Shown here: positions 33,889 through 45,054 of the stretch, in pieces
Layout of the letters: each line of letters opens with the position of its first letter
How positions within the stretch are numbered: position 1 is the stretch's first letter
NCBI GenBank assembly: GCA_014529385.2
Contig: CM043953.1
Coordinates: forward strand, 99,867,342-99,931,341
DNA length: 64,000 bases
Source of the DNA: Adiantum capillus-veneris
Lineage: Eukaryota; Streptophyta; Polypodiopsida; Polypodiales; Pteridaceae
Direction of reading: 5' to 3'
Position numbers and translations under genes: made by a program
Notes under the pieces: generated by a model
What the model was told of the DNA's origin: nothing
Databases searched by the model: none
What the model saw: only the letters and a program-made list of their open reading frames with translations

Positions 33889-34271
33889 TACTTAAGAAGA
33901 GAGGTCCTTAAATAGACTATTAATGGTTGATTTTGTTAATTATATTAGGGTAAGTGGGACTGGGATCTATTATCGGTTTTGTTGAGTCCACTATGTGGAA
34001 TATGGTGCACACCTCGGGAGCTTTGGTCTTAATAATGGAGTCTTTTTAGACTTGCCTACGGCTTTACCATTATTGAGCCATAAGAAGTCCGAAAGGAGCT
34101 ATCCCTCGATAATTTTGCTTTGCTAGACCCACCCCACTACTCTCTATAATTAACCAATTCGAGTCGTGGGTGTAGATACTTAATTGCTTATTTTCAAAGG
34201 CTAAGAGGAGTAGCAACTAAGGTTTTGAGTTGCCAAAGAATACACTAACTAAACAGATAAGTATAATTAGC

Positions 34272-35244
34272 ATGGCTGACAATAACCAAGAGAGTAGAAT
34301 GAACATTGATAACTTTGATTTTTCACATGAAGGTGCTAATGATGATGCCCCCATGTTGATCAATGATCTTGTTACTAGGTTGCATCAAGCTATGGGCAAC
34401 CCTACTTTGCAAGCCGAAGTTACTCAACAACTTCGTGCTTATGGGGTTTTCCTTTCTCTCCAAGAGGAGAGAGAGCTTAGGAGGCCTCTTGATGAGACCC
34501 CCAAAAGAAGACTCTGTCCCATATGAGAGGAGGAATCCAAAGAACAAGAAAGTAATGAATCCCTAAGTTCCTGTGAAGATGTGGCTCCACGAAGACGGCA
34601 GTCTAGACGATTGCCAGCTCCTCCCATGAGGAAACGGTCAACACACAGTCCTTCTCCTCGTCACTCCGAAAGGGAAGAGACGAAACAAAGGAAGAAAAGG
34701 TCAAGAAGGAGGTCACCTCTTCTCCTTCTTCTTCACCTTCCTTCTCTCCCGATGAAAGCTATGGCTATTCTCCTAGAGAATACAAGAGGGGAGGACATCG
34801 CAAATCATACCCTGCATGGAGAAGATCACATAAGCTCAAGAAGTTCAAAGAGGGAGGAAAGAGTATCTCTTTTCTCACCTATGATGGCACCTTTGGTGCC
34901 ACCGACAAAGTATTGGCCTTCAGCAATTTGATGTGGCCTTTGGAAACGAGGGCTTCACGGAGTCCTCCAAGCTACGCGATGCAGCTATGCACTTCCAAAA
35001 TTCAGCTCGTCAATGGTGGGCTAGCCTTCGTGGGAACGATGAAGCCCCAAAGACATGGAAAACTCTACGGGTTTCCATCATGAACCAACTCCTTGCAAGC
35101 GATGCAAAGAACAAAGTACTTACCGAATGGCACAGTTTGAAGCTTCTCTCACATGAGTCTATTATCAAATATGTGGACAAGTTTTGGGATTTACATCTCA
35201 AGGCTAATGTCTTTCAAGAGATAGACTTCACTGAGAAAAAGTAA
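34272..35244 (+). pseudogene. gypsy E gag
   Basis: ATG at 34272 opens MADNNQESRMNIDNFDF. The frame stops with TGA at 34524-34526 and then continues as an Arg/Ser-rich stretch (PRRRQSRRLPAPPMRKRS). After a frame change come SFLTYDGTFGATDKVLAF (near 34870) and the retrotransposon gag domain LRDAAMHFQNSARQWWASLR (34972-35031), with a stop at 35242. Gag would coat the RNA genome; here it needs several shifts to be read. Confidence 0.85.
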
Positions 35245-35271
35245 CAATTTTGTGCGGGATTACCTGAACAA

Positions 35272-36033
35272 ATGGTCGAGTATGTTACTTCCCAACGGCC
35301 TGGTTCTATCACTGAAGTAATCCACCACACCATGGTTGCTTCCCGCATCAATTTCCAAAAGGGACTAGATGGAATGTCAAACCCATGGAAAACAAAGACA
35401 AAAATGATGCAAAGGGGAAAACCAATGCCCAAAATTCTTCCCAAGGCACTTCCTACAACAACAACAATAGGTCCAAGGAGAAGGGAGTTTACAAAGGTAA
35501 AAAAACTCTCTCATGAAGAGCTTGAAGCTTTTCGCAAGGACCATAAGTGTTTTAAGTGTGGGGAGCAAGGACATCGCTATCTTTCTTGCCCCAAGAAAAA
35601 TGCTCGCAATGGGACTCCTAGGGATTCCACCATAGAAGCTCCAAAAGTGGATGCTCATTGCAAAGTATCATCTCTCTCCTATGCTTGGGAAAAGGTAAGG
35701 GAGCATGATGCCTTCATCTTGTTTGACCTTGGCTCTACTCACAACTTCATATCAATGGATCTGGCCACCAAGTTGGGCATTCAAGATTTCGAGATGGGAG
35801 ATATTGTAACGGCTGACATGGCTTTCAAGGAAAAGCAAGCCTCCGTTACTCCCTTGATTGGGAAGTTGAGGCTTCATGTCCAAAGCTATGTTGACAAAGA
35901 AGACTTTTTCATCTCTCCTCTCCAACATGAGGATGCTATCCTAGGGGCGCCATGGTTTGATTGCATGGCTATCAACATGAAGTTCCCTGAAAGGAGAATC
36001 TACTTCACCTATAGGGAAAGAACATGTATATAG
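35272..36033 (+). pseudogene. gypsy E nucleocapsid knuckle and protease
   Basis: CCHC knuckle CFKCGEQGHRYLSC at 35549-35590, then the aspartic protease with ILFDLGSTHNFISMDLA near 35720. The active site reads D-L-G instead of D-S-G or D-T-G. The protease C-terminal signature AILGAPWFDCMAINM follows near 35940. The stop at 36031 is followed by a new frame. Confidence 0.85.
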
Positions 36034-37865
36034 ATGCTAATGAGTCTGGTCATACTATACCACTTGTAAATTCACCAGCTTTTGACAAGTCAATGAAAAG
36101 CTCAATTTTTGCATACATGATTTTTGTCAAAGAATCCACTAATGACGCTAATGGTTTATCAAATGAAAATGGTAGGAATCAAAAAGAGTTAAACTTGTTT
36201 AAATTTCTAAAAGGATTCCAAGATGTGTTCGTCGATGATATCCCTATGGACTTACCTCCAAAACGAGGGGATGATGACCATCGAATTGAGCTCCTATCAA
36301 GAAGCTCACCGCCCAACATGCCTCCTTATTGAGTTTCCCAAGCTGAACAAGATGAGATTATGAAGCAAGTACAAGAATTGGTAGACAAAGGGATGGTGAG
36401 GCCTATCTCCTCTCACTTTTGTTCTCCAGTCCTTTTAGTGAAAAAGAAAGATGATACATACCGCATGTGTGTGGACTATCACGCACTAAACCACATCACT
36501 ATCAAAAATAGATTTCCCGTACCTCGGGTAGAAGATCTGTTTGATAAGCTACAAGGCTCTACCTACTTCAGTAGGATTGACCTTAAAAGTGGCTATCATC
36601 AAATAAGGATAGTGGAGGAAGATATCCTAAAGACCGCGTTTCGTACAACATTTGGTCTCTATGAATATCTAGTCATGCCTTTTGGCTTGACCAATGGACC
36701 TGCCACGTTCAATCGTTTGATGGAGAAAATATTTAGACCCTACCTCAAGTTCTCTGGAGTGTTCTTTGATGATATCATCATCTACTCTAAGTCCTTGGAG
36801 GAACACAAGCAACATCTCTAATTGATTTTTCAAGCATTGAGGGAGAACAAGCTTTTTCTCAACCAAAAGAAAAGCAAATTTTTCCTTCGAGAGATTCAAT
36901 ACTTAGGTCATATTATCTCTCAAGATGGTATCCGTATATATTCATCGAAGCTAAAGGTAACAAAAGCATGGCCTAATCCAAGGAATCGATATGAGCTAAG
37001 AAGCTTTATTGGTATATGTGCATACTATAGACGCTTCATAGAAAAATTTTCTCAAAAAGCAGGACCATTACATGACTTAAGAAAGAAGAATGTTAAGTAT
37101 TCATGGACTGCTAAGGAGAAAAAAGCTTTTGACAAGCTCAAAGAGAAGCTTACCTCTCAACCAGTCCTCATGCTTCCGGATCTCTCAAAGCCATTTAAGG
37201 TCCAATATGATGCTTGTGGTGATTGCCTTGGAGCAGTCTTGCTTCAAGAAGGGCATGCCATAGCTTATGAGAGCCGAAGGCTCAATACGGATGAACAAGT
37301 CTTGGGCATTTATGAGAAAGAGCTTTTAGCTGTTCTACATGCCCTAGACACATGGAAGCACTATTTATTGGGGACTCCATTCATTTTACAAACAAACCAT
37401 CAAAGTCTCAAGTACTTCATGACGCAAATAAAACTTTTCGACAAACAAATGAGGTGGGCAAATTTTCTGTTGCAATTTAATTTTCATATTGCTCACATTG
37501 CTGGTAAGCACAATCAAGTCGCTGATGCACTATCACGACGACCAAAAGTTAATGCTGTGTCTATAGCAACTCACAATGATCTATCTTCTATGATAGATGA
37601 GTATGCTATTGACCCTGACTTTAAAGACATAATGTCAGCCCTTGCTTTGGGGAAAAACGAGGAACCATTCACCTTGCAGGATGGTTATCTTCTCCATGGA
37701 AATAGGCTATGTGTTACCCACTCTCTTCGTGAGAAATTCATGTATGAATCCCATGCTCCTCCCTATGCGGGACATAAAGGCATTCAACCTACTCTTCGAG
37801 GAGTAGAGACAGATTTCTATTGGCCTACCATGAAAGTGGACATACAAGAGTCCAAAGTGAGATAG
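36024..37865 (+). pseudogene. gypsy E reverse transcriptase, RNase H and integrase start
   Basis: One frame (36024-37865) broken by TGA at 36330-36332 and TAA at 36819-36821. Reverse transcriptase: [74 protein letters not shown] and the box [11 protein letters not shown], where relatives have Y-x-D-D. The connection LRSFIGICAYYRRFIEKFS and RNase H (VQYDACGDCLGAVLLQEG; HIAGKHNQVADALSRRP) follow. The integrase zinc region begins (YESHAPPYAGHKGI) but breaks at VDIQES (37853). Confidence 0.9.
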
Positions 37866-38560
37866 CTAATCTTACGATACTCGATCTACTAAAGACTTAT
37901 GTTATAGAAGTAGATCGACGATCACAATGGGAGAAGTACTTACCCCTTGTAGAGTATGCGTACAATAATATTGTCCATACTACTACAGGAAAAGCACCTT
38001 TTGAGATCATAGAGGGAAGACCTAAAAGTCACTTGCTACTTAAAGTACATGGGAAGATCGTCGCTGCTGATGAGTATAGCCATGACCTACAAGAATCCTT
38101 TAAATAGGTTAAGGAGGCTATATCCATCTCTCAACAAAGGCAAAAAGCTGTTGCTGACAAGCACAAAAGGGCCTTAATATTCAAAGAAAATGATTGGGTC
38201 TTACTTAAGTTTGCCAAGGCTCGATTGAGGCAAATGACGGGCAAAAATCCTACCGGCCATCAAAAGTATCATGCTAAATTAGCAAAAAGATACTATGGTC
38301 CTTTTCAAATCTTGAAGCCAATCAATGACATGGCTTGTCAACTCAAGTTGCCCAACCATTGTCTCATACACAATGCTTTTCATGTGAGCCTACTTAAGCC
38401 CTACAAAGGAGAGCCACCAATAGAACCAATTATTGAAGACCCTCCGGAAAATCAAAGTTCAAGAAGAGATGCTACAACCCGAAGCTATCCTTCGGCATGA
38501 AGACAAGGTACTATGGCATGGAGTAAGCAATTGTAAATGCTTTCTTAATGAACAATGTTT
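37840..38560 (+). pseudogene. gypsy E integrase C-terminus and chromodomain remnant
   Basis: The frame jumps from VDIQES to QSEIANLTILDLLKTYV, which in intact relatives lies after the catalytic core. The zinc-binding cysteines and all three catalytic acidic residues are therefore missing. Then come YAYNNIVHTTTGKAPFEI, a stop at 38105-38107, RYYGPFQILKPINDMACQLK, AFHVSLLKPYKG and a fading chromodomain near 38480-38560. The element cannot encode a working integrase. Confidence 0.88.
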
Positions 38561-38861
38561 TTGACTTATAAGACTAATCGTCTTTTGTGCACAAATTTAA
38601 ATAGTATGCATACTTAGAATCATATTTGTGATGACGACGTCACTCAAACACCAAGTAGACTTTGTCACTCTACTTTGGGAGTATGATATGGACTAAAGAG
38701 CATACATGCTTGCGGTAGCTACGTCTCCCAAGCACCAAATGGACTAGTCATCCATTTTGGAATGATGTGGCAGAGTGAAAATGGATCCTCTACCCTCTAA
38801 GAAACGTAGACTAATGACTAAGACTTTATCTCTTCCATCTCATAGTCGAGGACGACTATGA

Positions 38862-38878
38862 TTTCAAGAGAGAGGTAA
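38862..38878 (+). promoter_or_regulatory. polypurine tract of gypsy E
   Basis: TTCAAGAGAGAGGTAA immediately before the 3' LTR start TGCCATAAAATC. Confidence 0.7.
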
Positions 38879-40314
38879 TGCCATAAAATCTAATATCTAA
38901 CCAACCCAAATGATTTTCTCATATTAAACTGATCATTTAATGTGGGAGAATAAATGGGAACAAGGTTTAGAATATAGACATGTGCTTATGGATCTGTCTC
39001 AACACGGGGCCAAGGTTAACAGGGGTCCAAATGAGAGATGGTATGTTAAAGAGCAATGCTATCTAACGGAGCTTAAAGACCGTAGGGTTAGCTTCATTAA
39101 ATACCTCCAAGTTAGTGTTCAAAAGTCCTTTGACCTTAGGCAAGCTAGAGTTGACCTTGAGGTGAGAATCCTACCCAAGCATGAGGTGCTTGTTGGATTC
39201 CTAAGTGTTAGTGGGAACCTTACCCAAAAGCTTGAGGTGTTTCTCACATGCTTAAATGACTAAAGTTCTTGAAGTATTCAATTCAAAGATAAGTCTCAAG
39301 AGGCATCAACGTTGCCATGCTTGATTGACTAAGTCCTTGAAGTATTCAATTCAACCAAATGACTTAATAAGCATAAAAGACACATGTTCAAATGATCCTC
39401 CACATGCGACCCTCATGATGTGTTTGAATGCTATTGGATAGGTTTATAGAGGTCCAATGAGAATTTAGATATATAAAAATAAATAATTAAGTTCTTTCTC
39501 TCAAAGAGGAAAAAGAGGACACATATCCAAATGAAATAATAAAATAATACGAGAGAGAGAGAGAGAGGCGTGGACTAGGCATGAGAGGGGGGGTATACTC
39601 TCCCACACACATACACGCATTCTCTCATTGTGTGGAGTGAAAAATGCAAGAGCTCCATCTCCTTCTCCAAGCTTGTTGAGAAGTGGAGAGCCTACACCAA
39701 CACTATTGGCTATGGAATGCAAATCCAAGCAAGAGCCATGCTTCAATGCTTAAGCTTGTCATCTTCTTCATCTTCATTACTATGATATTATGCTATGCTA
39801 AGCAAGAAGAGTGATGATAAGTGAGAAACTATTTATTTCTCTTATGGATGATTCTTTTTCCTCTTCCCTACCTTCATTCCTCGCTAGCTCTCTCCACCTT
39901 CGAAGGTGTTTGAGGCCTTGGGACTGAGGCTTGGGATAGTTAATGATTTTTGCAAAGTTTATGTTAAGCTCGTGATGCATGAAGCTTTCCATCTTCATAG
40001 CATCACCAAGATCACAAGGAACACAAAGATTGTATTGTAACAAGTCTCTCTTAATGGGAGAATCTATACTACAAACGCCTTTTGAAGGGGGGACCGCCGG
40101 CTCCAAGTAAATCCAGTCCTCAACTATTGTCATGTTCTCTAATACTCTCTCTCTTGCAAAAGTATTGTTCATGCCAAGTTAATTAAGTACTATGTTTATG
40201 TTGCTACCATCAATTAAGTTCACCCTCCATTTCTCAAAGTAATCTCACAAAAAATGCTCACTCTAATTCTCTTAATTCCACTATTCTCAAAGTTCATAGG
40301 CCATTTCCATTACA
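38879..40314 (+). repeat. 3' LTR of gypsy E, 1436 bp
   Basis: TGCCATAAAATCTAATATC... to ...TTTCCATTACA, followed by LINE L3 sequence TATTTTCATAG. Confidence 0.92.
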
Positions 40315-43300
40315 TATTTTCATAGACTGAGGCCACTATGGATTCCAAATGTTCTTCCTGACCTCTACCCATCGAGCCTCCAATCGTTGCTTCTTCCGCT
40401 GCTTGTTTAAAGGGACCAATTAGCTTTTATGAATTAACACTTGATAAATGGCCTTGGTATGGGGCTTAGAGAATCAGCTATTCATGGGCCATTTCCAAGC
40501 TTTCCACTGAAATGTAGATTCACTGATTGACATCAAAACACCGTCCAAGCCTTCAACAACCCTGTTGACCAGTAGCTTCTCAATGTTGTTGAGTTGAAAT
40601 TGGCCAACCACCTGGTCAGAGTATTTCCAACACTTGCTATTTTCTATCCCAAAAGTTACTCAATGGTTGAAGTCCTTTATTGTTCATCCTTCTTATTGTT
40701 TCTCTCCAATAGGGATTCAGGAGAACCCCATCAGCTTTAGACAACCACCGGGACTGGTACTTGATGGAGTTCTAGAAATATCTGGTGAACTCACCCCATT
40801 CCAGTGCCCCTGTTGCTCTATTGCATTTTTGCACTAGCTCTCCCGTGGTGCCACTCAATCTTAAGCTAGCCCACACCGGGGCTAAAAGCTTGTCGTGCAC
40901 CTCAATCCCTTTCCAATGACCACCTTCAGAGCAGATTTTTGCCTTATCAATCATATCCCTCCCTTACAAACAATCTCCCGAGACCAGACTAATGGGTCAA
41001 ATGAGTCACAAGGGAGATCAGTCTAGACTTCTCAATACTACATTTCAGCCCAGAAGTCACAACAAATGTCTGCACAATCTGAAGAGCCTTCTTGAGCACC
41101 TGAGGGTAGGCCTTCAAGAAGAGAAGGAAGTTGTCCGCAAACATCTTGGCTAGGAGCTGGTCGTTTTACCGGTCAAAGTTAACCCTTGTATTTCACCGCG
41201 CTCAGCAGTAGCTTTGAGCATCGTTATCACAAGATGCGATCCAATAGCAAATAGTAGAGGGGCCAAGGGGCATCCTTGCTTGATTGATCTTTTGGCTTCA
41301 AAGGAGCCCACAATTCTATCATTGAATAGTAGCTCAGATTGGCTACCCGCCCCAAGAGTGTGTATAAGCTGGCAGATGTGCGGCCCAAAGCCCAGGGTTC
41401 TCATGACATCTTCAGTGAAGGACAACACAATCCTATCATAATTTTTTTCTAGATCTAGCTGAAGCAGAATGCACTCTTGCTTCGTGCAAGCCACATACTC
41501 AATGCCAACCATTGATGTCAGGATGTTGTCATAGATTGACCTTCCTTTGATAAACCCGTGCTGATGAGGGAAAATGACTCTGTCAAGGAGGGGGGCCAGT
41601 CTAAGAGCGACTGCCTTGGCAATGATTTTTTATGCCACACACATTATAGTTATGGGACGCCAGTGCTTTAGCTGGGAGCAACAAACTTGTTTTGAGATAG
41701 ACTTGATAAGCACTCTTTTTACATTGGGATCCAAGGACCCCTTGACCAGAGCCTCGTTAACCATACACGTAACCGGACCTTTGTCCTCCTGGAACTCCTT
41801 GAAGAATTCAATGGTCAGACCATCCCAGCCATGGAACTTCTCCTGCTAAGAGCTTGCAAGGCAAAAGAGCATTCATCCTCAGAGAAGGCCGTCTCAAGAC
41901 GATTGGCTTCACGCTGGGAAATTTTCCTCTTGACACTCTCGAGTAAAGTCGCTATGGCTTCATCACGTTCTTGATAGCGATTCTTTGGTTGGCCAATGAT
42001 TTGGCTAAGGTGATCAAGCATCATCCTAGCCATATCGTCTTGGTCTTGTTTAACATCCCCATTCTCATCTGTGAGCGAGTGGACGGAGCCGTGACTCTTC
42101 TCGACTTTCAGGGCCCTAAAGGAATGTGCTTGATTAGCGGCCTTTGGCTGGAGGAAGGTCTCTCTAGAAATCAGTCTCACCCTCTTAACTTCCTTGAGTT
42201 GCTGCTCAGCCAGGTTGGCTTTCGCTTCTAGCCACCTTCTATGTTCTTCTTCGGAGGCCAGTCCAGAAGATTTTTTGGAGATCAGACTAGCAACCTCTTC
42301 TTCGAGCTGCTTCCAGCGCTCTTCCTGAGCCTTTTTCATTCGGGGACCTGAGCCTTTTGATTTATTTTTGAACGCTTCGAGCAAAGAGGTCCCAAGATTT
42401 AGGTTATTCAAGATTAACATCTTTATTGAGTTTGTTCAAAGATTTCTTGGTAAGACTTCTAAATAGGGGGTCCTTGAATAGGTGTGCCCCAAAAACAAGT
42501 AGCTTCTTACTTCCCTTGGGGGTTTGCTCCTCCCCATTGACTTTCTTGAGCTTCAAGTGTAATGGTATATGGTATGACATCCTCTTTGTTGGTAGCACCT
42601 TCATCTCCAGTAGCGAAGGGATCCAATCAGCGTGGTGAGAGCAGTAACACCTTTCAAGTCGGGAAGCTATGTGAGCATATTGTAGACTTGTGTACGTGAA
42701 GCACGGCGTGCTGTTCCAGGGACCCACCTCCCACAGGTTCATCATAGCCCATTTCTCACAGAGACCCAACATTTAGTTTTTCAGTACTTGCCAACAAACT
42801 GGCTGAGCCTGTTCTATCCTTGCTCTTCTCCACCATATTAAAGTCACCAACCAGTGGCCACTCTCCTTCAATAGGAGAATTCCTAAGGTGCATCCACAAT
42901 TTGGCTCTGTCCTTTGCATTGCAAGGGCGGTAAATATTGACTATAGTGATGGGCTGATCAGCCCACATGATTCTCACTCCTAAGGCTCTCCCAGAGGAGT
43001 GATTAAGAATCACTTTGGGCTACAGATCCTTGTTCCCAATAGAGAGGACTCTGCTAAACCCGTCCACGCCATCTCCATAGAACACCAGTTTCTTTCCCAA
43101 TGCCTGTTTTCTTCTGCTACGGGCATCTAGATGATGTTCTTGGATGGCCCAACAATTAACTTCCTTCCTTTCTTCCTTCCTCCCAGAAGAGGGCATGCTT
43201 CTTCCGGGTCTTCAAACCTTTCATGTTCCATGACTGAATAGCCAAGACTTCCATCATTGAGAGAGGAGAACAAACTCTTCAACATTTGACCCCTGCCCGA

Positions 43301-43393
43301 ACTCCGCATTTGTGGTCCTAGGAGAATTTGGAGGTTCAATGGTCAAGGGATTTCTTTTCTTGAAGCACTTCAAAGGGATTGCGAAGTAGGATG
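40315..43393 (-). pseudogene. LINE L3 endonuclease and reverse transcriptase
   Basis: Minus strand. ATG at 43257 opens MMEVLAIQSWNMKGLKTRKK, the endonuclease start, interrupted soon by shifts. 43013-42756 holds VNIYRPCNAKDRAKLWMHLR and LVGDFNMVEKSKDRTGS. 42772-42404 holds the rest with LKVLPTKRMSYHIPLHL-like sequence around the catalytic SDHIP motif (here SYHIP). 42420-41815 is the linker. 41512-41150 is the reverse transcriptase palm with LLQLDLEKNYDRI and SIKQGCPLAPLLFAIGSH. The catalytic box, in a shifted frame near 41140, reads MFADNFLLF, so the second aspartate is Asn. 40980-40315 is the C-terminal part (VHDKLLAPVWASLRL). Not functional. Confidence 0.88.
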
Positions 43394-43411
43394 GCCTTAC
43401 ATTGGTATTCT
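43394..43411. repeat. target-site duplication of LINE L3, right copy
   Basis: GCCTTACATTGGTATTCT, pairing with 31726-31743. A further similar copy lies in the flank near 43548-43565. Confidence 0.75.
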
Positions 43412-44393
43412 TATTCTTAAGCTAGAGTATTAAGCTCATGTAAGGAGATTGACATATTGTGTTAGCATGAAAGAGGTTAGTTTTCTTTATTGTTTAAGTT
43501 TCACACCCATCACTCTAAGTTACTAGAAGAAACAAAGTTTGTGTATGCCTTACATTGGTATTCTTATTCTTATAGAGGATTCATAATGAAAACAGAATAT
43601 TATTGGGTAAGGAGTTATGTGCAACTATTCATGGGCAAATCTCCAGTGGTCTGAGCTTTCTGTTCGATAGTTCATCAATTGGCAATTTTAAAAGATAGTT
43701 CATCAATTGGCAATTTTAAAAGAGTGCGAAGGAGGTTTTCTCTCCAAATATAGCTAGGCAAAGCAAGGTTTACTTTGTAGATGCACAATAGGTTGCACAC
43801 TATCTTACCTTCCACCCCAATGTCCACCTGCTTTACATGGCAAGTAGACCATCATAAGGGTGCACATTTACCCGCTCAATTGAAGAGATAAGGGGCCTCT
43901 TCCAAGATAGTGTTCACCTCTTGAGCGGACAGTACCATTTAACACAGCAAGGCTCACCTCTTGAGCGGGCAATACCGTCCAATACAACGAGCAACCGTGA
44001 TGTCCTTAAGGTTTCTAGAGATAAGGGGCCTCCTCCAAGATAAGGCCTCATCTCTTGAGCGAGTAGTACTATCCGGGCAGTATTGTCCAACATAGCCAAC
44101 AACCTTGAAGTCCTCAAGGTAAGAATAATCATCCTCATATGTTGTGTCATCTTTATTCTCTCGGATAAAAATGAGGGTCCATTGGTGTGGTAGGAACAAT
44201 CTCAAAAGACCTCAAATATCCATCCGACGAGTACTAAACTTGAGGCATGTTACTCAAGAGGGACCTCAGATGATAGAATTACCCACTTGGTGATAGAAAT
44301 CTTATTAAGTTTTAAGTGGCATCAATTCTTAAACCTACTCGAGCCATGCATGGAAACTTGCAGTACTAGTCTCACTCGCTCTTACCAAATATA
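43412..44393. other. spacer with local direct repeats
   Basis: 43420-43577 resembles 31600-31745. A unit beginning AGAGATAAGGGGCCTC occurs at 43884 and again at 44017 (period 133), with three related TTGAGCG...CAGTACC sub-blocks at about 43921, 43963 and 44056. The minus strand is open across parts of this, but the peptides only mirror the repeat. No gene recognised. Confidence 0.6.
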
Positions 44394-44395
44394 GT

Positions 44396-44452
<57 letters not shown>
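44394..44452. repeat. (GT)n(GA)n compound microsatellite
   Basis: GT units to 44420, then GA units to 44452. Confidence 0.97.
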
Positions 44453-44455
<3 letters not shown>

Positions 44456-44519
44456 GAGTGTTTTTATGCGTACTTATGAGCGAGCTTCAGGCGGCCACTC
44501 CGTCGAAGGCGGAGGGAGT

Positions 44520-44975
44520 CTCACTCGTGAATGATAAAGTGTGCCCACTACCTCTTGATTTTTTTGTTGTATATTAATACCTTGAACTTGCTCCAATGTG
44601 CCATTATTAGTGAAAATGTACCATAAATGGTCTTCTCAAATATTATGAGTTTTTCATATGTCGATCACTTTGATCCTCGATTGGATGACTTAAACAAGAC
44701 CTTTTCTTTGAAATACTATTGAATAGGCCTCATTGGCTACCACTTATTCTACCTTTTCTGCTTTCGGTAGAATCCAAAAAAGTGCACTCGTATAGTGTGT
44801 GAACAAAGTCTTTATTTAAATGGGTGAAGTGTAAGCAAGGTAGACATAATCTATTTGATGTCTTCAGTGTGGAAACAAGACTAGTGAATCCTAAGAGGTT
44901 GAATGCTTAGAATGTGACACCTTATGTGTTGTGAATTTGTGCTGCCAATTTTTCTTGGCTTTACTTAAACAACTT
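44520..44975. repeat. dispersed repeat D, copy D3 left part
   Basis: gaatgataaagtgtgcccac onward matches D1 from about 24151 to 24590. The match ends at CTTAAACAACTT (44964-44975), which recurs at 55821-55832 where D3 resumes. The LINE/copia block between is therefore an insertion into D3. Confidence 0.82.
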
Positions 44976-45054
44976 TTTTTTTTTTTGAAAGAAGGGGGGG
45001 GGGGGGGGGGGGGCGGCGGCGGCGGCGGCGGGCGGGGGGGGGGGGGGGGGGGGG
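44974..45054. repeat. poly(T), then G-rich homopolymer with (GGC)n
   Basis: T-run at 44974-44986 (a poly(A) tail for minus-strand LINEs), GAAAGAA, then an almost pure G-run at 44994-45054 with about six GGC units in the middle. LINE L2b coding sequence starts straight after, in a natural G6 of its KQGCPL region. The length and purity are suspicious for expansion or an assembly fault. Confidence 0.9.

Larger units (their letters stand above)
32353..40314 (+). mobile_element. gypsy chromovirus E, inserted in LINE L3
   Basis: A 7.96-kb Ty3/gypsy element with LTRs at 32353-33808 and 38879-40314, a primer site at 33810 (duplicated), gag, protease, reverse transcriptase, RNase H and a gutted integrase, then a polypurine tract. 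The LTRs are close to each other by eye, apart from the GA run, which is 50 bp in one and 17 bp in the other. The flanks lie within one LINE codon context (ATG AAA ATA / TTT TTT TTG), but an exact target duplication is not visible. Not autonomous. Confidence 0.9.
31744..43393 (-). mobile_element. LINE L3, split by gypsy E
   Basis: Minus-strand plant LINE whose 5' end is at 43393 and whose 3' end is at 31744, interrupted by element E (32353-40314). Without E it is about 3.7 kb: a short 5' leader, an ORF2 start at 43257, endonuclease, reverse transcriptase, C-terminal region and a 3' UTR ending CTCACAATTGTGAG plus an A-rich tail. It is bounded by an 18-bp direct repeat. No separate ORF1 precedes ORF2, so it is 5' truncated or belongs to an ORF1-less family. 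Confidence 0.88.

Noticed and set aside
43884-44130. Possible CRISPR-like array
   Set aside because: Repeats are few, long, imperfect and in plant nuclear sequence; no regular spacer structure.
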